Assembly: GCA_034336665.1 (NCBI GenBank)
Contig: CM067570.1
Coordinates: 17,746,502 to 17,810,501 of the forward strand
DNA from: Luscinia megarhynchos
Lineage: Eukaryota; Chordata; Aves; Passeriformes; Turdidae
Reading direction: 5' to 3'
DNA: 64,000 nucleotides
Position 1 is the stretch's first letter. Each line of letters starts with the position of its first letter. The notes beneath the pieces are model-generated. The model made no database searches. It had not been told where the DNA came from and saw only the letters and a program-made list of their open reading frames with translations. The position numbers and the translations under genes were made by a program. Shown here piece by piece: positions 50,441 through 62,614 of the stretch.

Positions 50441-53400
50441 GTTTTCCCCGAGGGCACCAGGAAAGCTTTCTCGGTGGGATGTGTAATAAAAACCAGGTCC
50501 AATGTCTTAGCTGCTAATTTCTGGTTGCTTTTTAATATCGGTGTTGTTGGCAAGGCCTCACTATTCACCTCAGGAAGGGTAATTGCTGTAAAGAGTGATC
50601 AGTCAGATGAAGAACATACTGAGGTTCTACTGAAAGTATGGGAAGAGGCCAAGCTAATTAAAAGATGCAAAAAAAACAGTCCTGAAAGTTTAATCGCTAG
50701 ATATCGCAGCTAGTTGCTGAGACCAAGCAGCGTCCAGCAGAAATATGCTTTGGAAAAGTGGAACAAGCCACACAAGGAAACATGCATCTTAAACTAAAAC
50801 CCATAGGAAGCAGTATGCATTGATAAAAAAGTGGAAGCAGTCATTAATTTCATGAAGTATTGCCGGACAAAAAATGTAGTGCTTACAAGAGTAAAAAATT
50901 CCACCTAATTTTGGGAACTTGCTCCAATTACTGGAGGGCACCCAAAAAAGATTAAATCATTATGGGGAAAAATGCCTGAGAAATGACAACTGAATAGCAG
51001 AGAAAATAGAGCATGCTAATTTCCTTTCTATAGTCTTGAGAACTCCTATATTTGATAATACTTTGCTGGGGTAAACTGTGGTGGTTAAAGGAGCACATGT
51101 GCTGTGCATCAGTAATTTTGTCCTTAAAGATCTATGATGCATATGATTTAATATGGAGACCAAAGTGCACATAAAAGAGCATATATGACATTTTTGTTCA
51201 ATAGCTTAAGCACATTAGCTTCAGCTCCTTCAAAAAAGTCTCTGATCATTTCCATGATAAACTACAAGCTGACATGTATTCTTGTGTGACTAGTCAGATG
51301 ACATGACTCAGCAAAGAAATTTTGAGAGGCCTAAGATACAATTCCCGTGATTTGTAGCAATGTTATTTTCTTGAACTATACAAAGAATTCTGTGTTAAAC
51401 CAGAGAATTAAGTTGGTTTAAAGCAGAGTGTAATAAACCATATAGTACGTTTTCAAGATAATCCTCTACCAGACTCTATATTTACTGCTGTAGCAATTTC
51501 CTCACAAGGCCTCTGTATCTAACATCCACTTGCTCTACAATAGTGCCCTGAATAATGTGATTTTATTTTAGTTGTTGTTTAGAGTGTGCATTAGTTAGTA
51601 GAAAATAATTTCTGTTTTGTGCAAATACTTTCTCATGTATAACCTTATAATTAATCAGATGCATCCTTCAGGCTTTTTTTGACAAATTAAGTGAAGCTTC
51701 CACTATGCAGCTCTTAGTACGTAAGGGGGCTGGTGCCTGAATGTGGCGCTCACTTATTTAAGAGTCCTAGAATTTCACTTCTATTGATCACACTGGCATG
51801 ATTCCAATAGTGTTATAAACTTAATAGTTTTAATTCAGTATAGCAACAGTGAATTAGGGAAAGGAATAGGCACTTCCCAAAAGATTGTGCAGAGGTGCTT
51901 TTCCTATACTATGGAAGTAGTTTTTGATGACTTGGATTGCTCTGTGCTTCTTGTTGTGCTTTGGAATGTGGTTATTGTATACAATGCTTAATACCAGTTT
52001 TAGTCCTAGTGTTAAGACTTGCAGTACATTGTGAATAAAATCGCAGGGTGCACTGTAAGTCCATAATCCACTGTTTACATTATGTTCTTTGGGAGTTTGC
52101 TGTGGGACAGTTTGTACAATTCTTTACCCCTCTGGTTGTGGTGCAGGATCAAGCTCTGAAGGATTCAAGCACAATTAAACCACAGCAGAAAATTAGAAAA
52201 AACCCAAACAAACAGATGGCACCTTAAAAAAAAAAAAATTGGCACAAAGGAATTTGTGTCTAGAAAAGGAAACAGAAAGAACCATAAATTTTTGTGAAAT
52301 GCTGAAACATACTAAGGAGGCCAAAATGGGTTAGAGCAACAATCGCCAAAAAAGAATCATTATTAGTACCTTTAGTATTTATGAGCAGAAATTCTGCAAG
52401 AGAATCCTGAAGTTCCACAGAAATTCAAGATTGGATGGAAAGAGCAATCGCAATAAAATCAGAACTGACAAAGTGAAGAGGGGTTTTTTTTGTTGTTTAG
52501 TGGAGAATATCTTGGGAAATTTTCCATGGCAAAACACTTTCCACAAGGAGGACTAAACAAAGAACATGCCTTAAATTGTATTATCAATAGAGTGACTGGA
52601 AAATATAAGCAATAATGATCAGGGATGATCAGATGTATTAATCTTGGCATCATAAATTAATTTGTGGCTGGAGAAGGTAGTGCTAAGTTTTTGCTTAATG
52701 TCAGTGGTACTAGTGGTATTGGAAAATGGCACAAGTGACATGAATATGTCTGCCTGAAAGAACTCCAAGAATGACCCAGGAAACTATGTACAAATATGCC
52801 TGACATCCCCACCAGGCAAGGTGTACAAACTGTAATAAATAATAGGATGAGATGGCACTGAGCCATGTTGGCAGAGCTTTGTGGAGGAGCCTAGACTACT
52901 GCAACTTCTGCTTTGCCAGTGTTACTGCTTAAGAACTAGTTTTCTAAAAGCCAGTGAAACCATTGTCATCTTTCACAAGCATTAAACATATTAAAGCAAA
53001 GAAGGCATTAACAAAACCAAAGAAGAGTCAATACTATAAGCTCTTTGTGTACTCCAAGAATGTCGGAATCATCTGAAACCATGTAAAGTTAAAGATATAA
53101 GATTAGACACAAAGCAGGCCTAGAAAAATAAGTCATGTGATGCAAATTGACATATAAAGAAAACTACATTTCCTTTTATCTCTAAATGAAGGAATAAAAC
53201 AGAAAAAATTCGCATTTTTTGTAAGGAATTAGTGTTATAATCACATGACACTTTAATGTCAGATTCTTTAGTCCTTTGTAAAAAGGCCAGTAACCTTTCA
53301 CTTTTTAGTGGTGTCTTTGAGGCAAACATATTAAAAAAGGACTATGTTTTCAATAGCAAATTAATTTAGCTGTGAGATACATAACAGTCTGCCAGGAACA

Positions 53401-55600
53401 GATTATGGACTTTAAAAAAAATATTTTGTTGAAAAATGAGCTTTGGTGATGCATGTGAGCAATGAGTGAAAATTGTCCAGCTATATTGTGCCCCCTGCAA
53501 GGACAATCAGGACTACAGGGGAATGCAACCTCTAATACGACAGCTGTGGGCAGTCTGCCTGTGTTGCTTAGCTGATGAACTTAATAAATATCAAGTACCT
53601 TGTTTCCTTAAGGGTGTATAGAGCTTTAAATAAACTACTCAAAAGAATTGGAATTATGGTTTGAGGAAAATGTTTGTTTATATCCTAGTTGGCCTTCATA
53701 AAAACCTGTAGTATTTGTGAAGTTAGTGGAGAAAAGCTGCATAACTGACCTGGAAGTTGTCACTACAGCTTTTCCTGTCCTGCAAGTTCAAAGTACTATA
53801 ATCCATTCTGGAGAAACAGTCTTTAAGCTTATCATTGATAAGTCTTCTGTAGGCAGTGTTGGTAACCTTGTGTTGATAGCTCTCATTGTGGATCTTGACG
53901 CTTCAGTCTCACGTGATAACATTTTCTGTCTCCTGTCCTGCACTGTTATGGTCAAAGGAAGCATATGGAGGGAAAACAAAATCTTAAACTGCAACTGGCG
54001 ATGCCTTACTAGTTGGTTGTGACAAATAACATACAGTTTATTTAATTTAAGTCTCATGTAAAACCAGCTAGGAGAAATTGAAGCTTTATGTATGAATTTT
54101 TCTTATGGCAAATTGGAAATGTAAACTCATTGTCTGTCTCTCTTACTCATTAATTCATGAGATCTGTAGTTGGGAAAATCAAAACTCAGATTCTTCTAGT
54201 TCAAAGTAGTCACAATGAAACCTTGAGAGCAGGCACACTGCTGTTGGAGAGCTATCCTAAGAACTCATGACTCTGAACTGGGAATTACCTTGCTGTGTTA
54301 CACCCTGTAACTCTTCAGCTAAAATGTGAGTCCAAAAAGAACTGGTTAATTGAATTCCTAAAAGTTTCTTTCATCTTTCTAGAAGCTTGGAAGTTTTTGT
54401 ACTTGTGTCCTTTTGAATCACAGAAGCTCTACTGCTGTTTTTTTTACTATAATTGAGAAAGTAATTACGAGAATAAATGGTTGGTTACTATTCCAATTAC
54501 TCGAAGATGAGTGCTGTACACCATGTGGGTTAGCAGCTAACTGTGCTTGTGTGTAACTAAGTGTCTAGAGTTTTTACCTGCTGGACTACCCCTGTTGGGG
54601 GAGAAAAGTGAAGTTGAATAGAGGAGTCAGTTGTGTCTCTATTTACTGGGTATGAGCTAAAATTTGAGTGAGGAGGATGTTACAAAAATTGGGATTTGCT
54701 TGAAGTACTGCTGTAACAGATTTTAGATTAAAGGATCTTAAGAGAAGTAGGATAACCAGAGGCAAGAAAGTATGGCACAAGTGACTGGTAACTTACTAGC
54801 CATCAGCTCGCCTGAAGGCATTCAGTGTTCAGAGAGCAAAAAGTAAGGCCACAGAGGCTTATGTTTGGCAGGCTTATATTTATATTTACATTATATTTAG
54901 AGGTGTTTTCGTGAAGTATTCTTGGTTTCTTTGCCTCATGCATGGTATTGATTTATGCTGAGTGTAATGGCACTGTGTTGCCCATTTGTTAGCTTAATTA
55001 ATTCACTTCTGTTTCTGAGGTGTAGCAGAAGATGCTAATATTGCAAGTGCTGGTATTCTGCTTGGTGTTTGTTACTGATTTCTGTTAACATAAAGCCATG
55101 TGAAATCCTAAAGCTTTTACTATAGTGTTTTTCTAGTGTCTTGACAGATCCTATACAGAAGTAAACCAAGTTTCTTTGATTACTGCTTATGTGCTTTTAT
55201 TTTCAAAGGATTAAAATAGGTGTAACAGTATTAATTTCTGTTACTAGCGCCTATTGTTTCAGCTGTGCTTTTTGTTCTTTAATCCTTGAATGTCTTCAGA
55301 ACAAATCCTAGTCAATGGCATGATTCTCTTCCTTTTTAGGGAATATATTTTCTGTGTTTTCTGAAGTGGATGGTGAACTGATTACTTGTAGTAGCATAAA
55401 AATGCTGTCCTTAATATGGTAAACTCCTGGTTTATTTGAAAAACTAAGGTAAATTTACTCAACATATGTCCTCTAGTTTAGAACACAATATACTGTTGAG
55501 TATAAGCAGACCCCTTTCCAGCTCTTTTGACACACAAATCCCTTGTACCCCAATAGACAAGATGGATTATCTCCTGGAGTTCTTTGGCTGCTCTTTGCAG
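50441..55600. other. Intergenic region upstream of SLC38A11
   Basis: AT-rich sequence with no recognisable gene or repeat family. The longest frames (79–101 codons, for example 53717–54022 plus) overlap antisense frames of similar length and have no domain I know. I see nothing else in it. Confidence 0.7.
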
Positions 55601-55608
55601 AGCGGAGT

Positions 55609-55784
55609 GGTTCTGGCTCAGGTTCTCCCCGCACGGTGCACTGTGAGCCGTACGGCCGGAGCTCCCGCAGCCGGGGTGAGGAGCGCGGGTCCAGCCGGTT
55701 CTGGCTCAGGTTCTCCCCGCACGGTGCACTGTGAGCCGTACGGCCGGAGCTCCCGCAGCCGGGGTGAGGAGCGCGGGTCCAGCC
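55609..55784. repeat. Exact 88-bp tandem duplication (two copies)
   Basis: Positions 55609–55696 and 55697–55784 are identical base for base. Each begins GGTTCTGGCTCAGG and ends GCGGGTCCAGCC. Full identity implies a very recent duplication, ongoing homogenisation, or an assembly artefact. Confidence 0.97.
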
Positions 55785-55803
55785 GCGTTACCGCAGCCCC
55801 GCG

Positions 55804-55830
55804 CTGCTGCTGCTGCTGCTGCTGCTGCTG
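55804..55830. repeat. (CTG)9 trinucleotide repeat
   Basis: Nine pure CTG units followed by CCGCTG. Depending on frame it would read as Cys, Leu or Ala on the plus strand, or as Gln on the minus strand. It is the kind of repeat that varies in length between individuals. Confidence 0.97.
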
Positions 55831-55845
55831 CCGCTGCCCGCGCGG

Positions 55846-55863
55846 GCACCAGGGGGCGCCGCG
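55846..55863 (+). promoter_or_regulatory. Strong CTCF-type core motif
   Basis: The plus strand reads GCACCAGGGGGCGCCGC, which contains the classic CTCF core CACCAGGGGGCGC without a mismatch. It sits in the CpG patch just after the CTG run. A chromatin insulator or loop anchor between SLC38A11 and the next locus is plausible but not shown. Confidence 0.6.
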
Positions 55864-56159
55864 GCACCGCGAGAGCTGCGGAGGAGCGCTCGGAGCAGCC
55901 GCTGGATCCATTGTGGGCGTCGTGCCATGCTCGGAAAGATTCCTCAGGGGTGGGAAATAAAGGTCAAATCACCTGACCGAGTGTCGTGTTATAAAAACAT
56001 GATAAAACCTATGTCGACTAATTAAGATGATTGTGTCCGAGATTAGTCAAACTCCTGTTTTTTATTGACTTGTTCAGGCCCATCTTTGTAAGCAGGCATT
56101 CCTGGCCTGTCCAGTTGAGTCTTGTAACCACTTTCAAACTCATTTTTCTTTCTGTGCAG

Positions 56160-56218
56160 AGTGGTGAGATAAGATATTGCAAATCTGATCGAGGAAGTTG
56201 GTGTTTGAATGATGCTAT
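56160..56218 (+). ncRNA. Candidate internal exon of an unannotated plus-strand transcript
   Basis: A 59-base interval bounded by a strong acceptor (pyrimidine-rich CATTTTTCTTTCTGTGCAG) and a near-consensus donor (CTAT|GTAAGTAT), 200 bases past the CpG patch at 55.6–55.96 kb. It has no long frame, so a non-coding or 5' UTR exon would fit. Splice-site quality is the only evidence; such pairs also occur by chance. Confidence 0.25.
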
Positions 56219-58911
56219 GTAAGTATTTAACTTATTTATGGCGTAAAATGTTACAAGTAGTAAACTGATAACAGTTCATTTATTATGTACCAAGGGACAG
56301 AGTATTTCTGCTGCCCTTTTGGAAACTATGAACTCTCCATACGTTTTCGCTTGTTCGTTATTTTAAAATATGATTTATAGAGATATTAATGATGAAATCT
56401 TGGGTAAGGAGCAGTCAGTGGTGAAACTCCTAAAATGCTCTATGGTGTTGTATGAATATAGCAGAAGAGCTAACCAATTCCATAAACCTTTAGGATGTAA
56501 TGGATTACTTTGTTATGCTTTTGTGTGTTTTTGTTTTAGTTTGTAGATGTGACACACTTGTTTGCACGCACCCTGTAGTTTATTCTGCAGTAATGCAGGT
56601 TTAGAATCCATTAGGAAGCGAAAGACTGATTTCTTTTGAGAAGGAGTGGAAAAACAGGCAGTTTTTCTTCTGCCAAAAGAACTAGCCAGAGGAAGGATAA
56701 AAGAGGGAGAAAACTAGAAAGTACTGTGGGAAGGGATAATTTTTAAATGCTTAGGCAAAAATAAGTAGGAGATAATCAGGCTTATCAACTATTATTTTTT
56801 GCTAGTGACTTCCCTGCCATTTAGCTTCTCTTTTGATTGCATTTGCAACGTCTTCTATTTTTTCTTTCAGAAGTATTTTCTGATTTGCCAATCCTAATGT
56901 TTTATCTTAGTTTGGTAATTAAGTCTTTCCCAATCACTATTCACTTTGTAATCATATCTGATTGCTAATTTTAATCCTAAATGAAAACATTACATTGTGA
57001 AATGCAGCCAAGAAGTATCTGGCAAGACCTGTTGATTTTATTTTAGAGTTTGAAGAGCTATATGCAAATACAGTTTCCATTGAGGTTCAGTAAAACAGTA
57101 GATCTCCTTTTAAATATCTACTTGATATAAAACAAGAGATTTGTTAAACATATAGAGAGTAGTGTCTGGTCCAACATACTCCTACTGGTATGTAGGGGCT
57201 CCATATAACATACAGAGATTTTCCATTAGCAGTAGGATGTGGATGTACCTTACAAATCTCTCCTCTTTGTCAAAGCATATGTGACAGATGGTTACAGTGA
57301 CACCTTAGTTCTGTCTCCTGCTTCAAAATAGACTTGCTGTCAATTAATTCAGACTAGGAGTGAAGTAATTTGATTATCTGTTTTTTTATTGGTTGCTTAA
57401 TACATATTATTATTAGCTTTTCCAACTTGTTTGTTTGCTAACATTTAGCAGAATAAATCATGACCCATAACTTCTATTCATTAAAATAGTGTAATGAATT
57501 AGATAAAATGAAAAAGTTGCATTCCCCACTCCATTTAATTAACATCGTGGAACAACAGTGAAAATATATTGCAATATTTCCCAAAACACTGACAAGAATC
57601 AGGAATGAAAAGGATTGTATTTTCAGAAAGGTATTCCTGATTTCAGCATATTTTTCTCTTATGATGAACTGCACATGCTGCATGAGTTCCCTACTGATAA
57701 AATGAGGACAATAATATTTTCCATTTTATGGAACTACTGTGAAGAAAAATCCATCAATGTTTTATCTCAGATATTAATGTTGTACATGCTATAGAAAATC
57801 CTTTAAGTAAACAACAGACCCCTCCCAATCTACTCCCTAAATCTACTTCCTTTATTTGAATTTGGGGGGGAAAAAAAGGAAGAATAAGTATTTTCAGTAA
57901 GAAGTAAAAGGATAATATCCCTTTGATCATTGAGCTGAATTTTTTCCACTTTTGATCCATTTGGAGAATGACTTATGTAGGAAGAAATCTGAGAGAAGTT
58001 AGAAGTTGCTAATGTGTAGCCTGCATGAAGTTGCTAAAAAGGAAAGCTATGTAGGAAGAGCCTATAATTTTCATTCCTATCTTTGGACTTGGATTAATGC
58101 CCAGAATAGTGACAAATAGAGCGTCACTGGGGAAAGACTGAGAATAATCTTCTTTGGCAATAACAACTAACTAAAGGAATGGATAACTGCGATTATAACA
58201 ATAAAGTATTTGCTAATAAAAACAATCCTTTTCTATTTTCAGTAAAGATAACTGACAAGAGAGACTTTTGTAGCATTTTCATTGGGAGGAAGAAATGGGA
58301 AGGTTGATACCTGTTTGTACATGCAACTGTGTGAATATATGCATGATATATATGCACATATCTATGTTCAACAGACAAATTCAGCTGGAGGGATTACAAA
58401 ATATCCGCCACTTCTCAAGGCCAAAACCTCTTTTTCTAAGAGATTCACTGAAGAGGCACTGTTTTGAAGAGTTTGGCATAGCAGTTGCATATATACCTAA
58501 GAATATAATTTTCATAGATGTAGGGGTGGCATGTAATATGGTAGTGGTATTTATTTCATTTGTCCTCTCTGTAATTTAATCTTCTTTGTTTAAAAAAAGT
58601 ATAGACAGACATGCTCTAGTTTCAGTGTTAAGTACCTCCCCACACACCTCAGTCCCATTTTGCTATTAATGGTATCCCTTCAGACCCCTGCCTTTACCCT
58701 GTGCTCCTCAAGAAACACTACCTCACCTGCTGCCCTATTTCTGCCTTCCTTCAGAAGACTTAGGCCTACAGAAAACCACCATGTGCTGTCTGAGTTGGTA
58801 ACATCCTTTAAGAAAAAGGATGATGGACTTTTCTGAAGGAACAACAGTGGCCCCTGTAGTTCTCATATCCCTTATTAAAAACTCAAGTAATTCTGTCTCT
58901 TTGTTTTTCAG

Positions 58912-59000
58912 GTAAAGTATTTATGACTGCAAGATGCAGTGGCACTGATTTTCTTTAGGAAAGTCAAGTGAGGCTCTGGCAAAAGAACAATAAAAAGAGG
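58912..59000 (+). ncRNA. Candidate terminal exon of the same hypothetical transcript
   Basis: An acceptor-like CTGTCTCTTTGTTTTTCAG ends at 58911 and a canonical AATAAA lies 78 bases later at 58989–58994. Together with the interval at 56160–56218 this would make a short spliced RNA starting in the CpG patch. Very tentative. Confidence 0.15.
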
Positions 59001-60160
59001 GACAAATGGAGCAAAATTGTAGTATTTTGTAATAAATAATTCCACATATGATTTTTAAAGCTTTGTTGGGTTTGATTTTGTTTTTGTTTTTTTAACTTAA
59101 TGCACGTATAGAAATGGAAAGCAGACCATACCAGCTAGGTTTGTGTATGGAACACAATGTTACTCTGACACTGCATGAACAAAAGCTCCCCTTGTGTAAG
59201 GAGGCAATAGTTGGATTAAGTTTGCAGATTTTGGATTCCTTGTGGTGCTTTTGAAGTATGGTTGACCTAAAAGAAATGTAGAATTGCAAGAAATCCACTG
59301 CCAATTCTGGCCAAAAAGCATCCAGAAACAAGACATGGGATTTGAACAGTGGACATATTTTCCTATCAAATGGAGAATTTACTTATAGAGGTGTCTGTTT
59401 TTAGTTATTCCTGCTGCTGTAGAATTCTCTGACCTTATGACTTTCCTTATTTATGAACATTTTTAGTGTCTTATGGAAGAGATAATTTATGTATATAATT
59501 TACAGAGAGAGGGTCTGTGCAGGTTGGGTCTATGTTGGAAGACCATTGAATTTCCTTCATGTTTGTTGTAACACAAGAAAGTCTTCCACAACATCTTCCT
59601 TTGTTATAGAAAAAGTATGTTAATGCAAACATGTATATAAAGTTAGATATGTTATTTTTTAAAGTTCTTGCATATCCTGCACGTTCTTTCCTAGTACATA
59701 TAAAATCTCATTATGACTATTGAAACAATTACATTTTCTTTACAGAATGTCACAGTCTTATTTCTTCTGTTTGGAGTATTCCTTACTGTGCCTATGGAGG
59801 AAAATGAAGGAATATTCAGTAAATAATTAAATTAAAATATAGTAACTGTAAAATTTTAAAATAAGCATCTATATTTATAGGAGTAATTATCACTATGTGA
59901 TCAAATATTTTAGACAATTTAACATATCATACTTGCTTCTACATATAAGCAGGCAGAATTACTTAAGGCAAACCCATATATATTTATATGTATACTATGT
60001 ATATTTTTAGAGTAGAACCAAGGGTTAATATGTACTAGCTGGTCAGAGAAATCTACTTTTGGGCTGAAATACTGCAGTCACTCAAACTAGTGACATTGCT
60101 GGGGAGGTAAAGACATGCTGTACATATTAACTGATAAGAAATACCCTGTTGTTGACACCC

Positions 60161-60184
60161 TGTTGTTGTTCTTTAACAACAACA
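60161..60184. repeat. Perfect 10-bp inverted repeat, 4-nt loop
   Basis: TGTTGTTGTT, loop CTTT, AACAACAACA. It is built from a simple GTT repeat, so it may have arisen by slippage and inversion. Confidence 0.85.
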
Positions 60185-61018
60185 AGAGTCTGTTTGCAAG
60201 CAGAAATAGGAACATGTGATGATATGGCTGAGCAAAATACAGTTCTCTGTATTATGTGCAGTTGCTAAGGATGTAAACCTGTCAGTGATATCTCATTTTA
60301 GGAGTTCAGAGAATGAATATTAGTTCTATGACTAACTATTAGTGATGTGGATTGAAAAAGAAGAACTGTTGGGTAACAGAATGTAGAATCATTTTACTAT
60401 ATGCAGTGATGAACATTACCTTGCACAAACAGTACAGCCTTGAAGTAGGGTGGGTGGAGGTGCAGCTGGGTGGGAGGCAGAAAAGGATTGAGAGAATATG
60501 ATTTATGGGTGAGAAATTTTTGCATTAGAAATTTAACACTAGAGATGCTGCAGGCTGAGCTGTGAGTTTCCAGATACTCTCTGCTTTGAATTTTGGATTA
60601 GTGACAGTTATTTCCACAGCAACCTTTAGTGACATTGAAGAAAGGAGTGCAGATAGAGTTTTTCCATTCTTAGACATTGTTATGGATTACAGCTATTTTA
60701 TTGGTTTTTAAGGTGATTCCCTATCAATCCTTTTCCTCTTTTCCTCAATACATGGTTTTTACTAACATAATATATGCAAATAAGCATCACAATTGCATAA
60801 TCAAAAATCAGCTAAACAATTTTGCCTAGGGTTTCTAAGTGTTGGTTTTGTAGCATAGCAGGAAAGATAGCACATTATTCAAATGATTTAAAATTATTTT
60901 AAGGTTCCTGGTGCTGCCTTAAAAGCATAAGTACAACTGATTATAAAATTGGAAGCATCTGCAGGATTGAGGGGATGGCAGGATTGAGGTGATGGCAGTA
61001 GATTATTGATGCAGTTAG

Positions 61019-61130
61019 AATCATAGAATCCTTAAGGTTGGAAAAGAAACCAAGATTATTGAGTCCAATCTTTCACCAATTACCACTATGTCAACAGCTC
61101 ACTAGATTTGGGCCAGAAGTGCACCAATGT
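61019..61130 (-). mobile_element. CR1 LINE fragment (3' end)
   Basis: The plus strand reads AGAATCATAGAATCCTTAAG, then GTTGGAAAAGAAACC and GAGTCCAATC, the reverse complement of a CR1 3' terminus of the older type. Similarity weakens after about 61080. It is degraded and inactive; the right boundary is approximate. Confidence 0.8.
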
Positions 61131-62505
61131 GGTCACAGTCATTACAGGTAGGATAAGCATAGGTCTGATAAAGCCAAGAAACACACATTGTTATGAAGAA
61201 ACTGAGTATCTCAATTCCTGTTACAGCCAGGAGATGGAATTGCATGAGGAGTTATAGTAGGTTCTTTCCAGTTAAAATAAGTGTTTTGTTATTATTCTAT
61301 GAATAATTACTGTTGAACCATACTGTGATAGTAGCAGCTTGTCTGACTACTTTCTGTTCAGTCAGTTTTATCTGCAAAATAGATACTTAGTAGTCCTGAT
61401 CTACAGTGCCATTTCAGAAAAGAACACTTGCAGGTGTGATAATAATTTTCTTTTCCTTGCTGAATCCTTCAGCAGCAAAAAATTAGGTCTAAGGAGTTCT
61501 CTCCCATGCTGGTAACTGCTATGTCACTCCTTTCCCATGGTGCATCTCTGTCTAGAAGAGGCTGCACACTGTTGAAACAAGCAGTACTGAGCTATTGCAT
61601 TACCACCGGCAGCACACGAGAGTGCAGTGTAGGGGCTGCACAGCCAAGGGTGTCGCAGCCAAGAACACAAACATATCGTTAGTCTAATTTTAGGTGCAGG
61701 AACCTCAACAGTTTCTGTACAAATAACAAGAAAGATTTAAAACTATCTCAGTGGATATTATAAATGTGAAATGGTTTTTTTGTGTTATTTTTTATCAGTC
61801 TCGAGTTTGTATTTTGTGTATCTGTGTACAATTTATTAAAAGAGTTATTTAATTCATTTTTTCTTCTCATATTATGAGTTGCTTCAGTCACAATTTCCAT
61901 ATTTATTTGGCAGTTATCTGTGTGTTTTAATAAATTTCACTGCATTCCATTTTTAAATTGATGTTTAATAATATAAGCAGATACTTATTTCACTGAAGAT
62001 TAGCACAGTACACAAAGCAAATATCTAGTATGACACAATTTAGAAGCATTTCCTTGTGGACTTTCTTTTAAATAGCTGCTTCTGAAAATCTTATTTCCTT
62101 TAAACTAACAGCAGCTTTTGTATGTGTAGCATTTTGAGATGTTAAGACATTAACACACAGGTTGCAGTATCTACGTAGGCATAAATATTCTGAGTGAGCA
62201 GAATGACACCCAGCCAGAAACGTGTAAAATGCCTACCACAGTACTTTTCAAATCACTTATAAATAGCAAGGGATCAATTTATACAATATTAATCTAGTTA
62301 TTGGCTAGCCTTGGCTCCAGAAGTATAGCTCACCTTTTACCCTGCTAATTGCATACATTGGATTTAATGAAATGAAATTCTATATGCCTTGAGCTAGGTG
62401 GAGAAGGACCTTTTGAGTAAAACATCCTTGACAGCAGAACTCTGCTTAGTATTGTAAAAGTTGACCTGGTCCTTCCTGAACTGCCTGAAAGCAGTTAAGG
62501 GATGA

Positions 62506-62614
62506 GGAATTTAAAAAGTACATTTTCATAAGTATGTTTCTTGGCTTGTTACTTAAGTCATGGGGAATTTAAAAAGTACATTTTCATAAGGATATTTCTT
62601 GGGTTGTTACTTAA
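62506..62614. repeat. 58-bp tandem duplication, slightly diverged
   Basis: GGAATTTAAAAAGTACATTT begins at 62506 and again at 62564. The copies share about 50 bases with three substitutions before diverging. A small local duplication in intergenic DNA. Confidence 0.9.

Larger units (their letters stand above)
55600..55960. promoter_or_regulatory. Small CpG-dense element, possible promoter or insulator
   Basis: A 360-bp GC-rich patch isolated in AT-rich DNA about 5.5 kb upstream of SLC38A11. It contains two exact 88-bp tandem copies, a (CTG)9 run and a CTCF-type core. Each 88-bp copy has a plus-strand donor-like CCGGG|GTGAGG. It could be the first exon and promoter of an unannotated plus-strand transcript, an insulator, or an alternative far-upstream promoter of SLC38A11. 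No protein-coding frame here is convincing. Confidence 0.55.

Noticed and set aside
49394..50517. Open frames up to 189 codons on both strands
   Set aside because: The same artefact in the SLC38A11 CpG island. Only the ten codons of exon 1 fit the gene.
53717..54057. 101-codon plus-strand and 89-codon minus-strand frames overlapping each other
   Set aside because: No recognised domain, no start or splice context, and the mutual antisense overlap suggests chance.
55466..55976. A 164-codon plus-strand frame with a Cys run, and minus-strand frames with a Gln9 run
   Set aside because: The runs come from the (CTG)9 repeat and the rest from the 88-bp duplication. A minus-strand exon starting at 55911 is conceivable but has no good donor and no family match.
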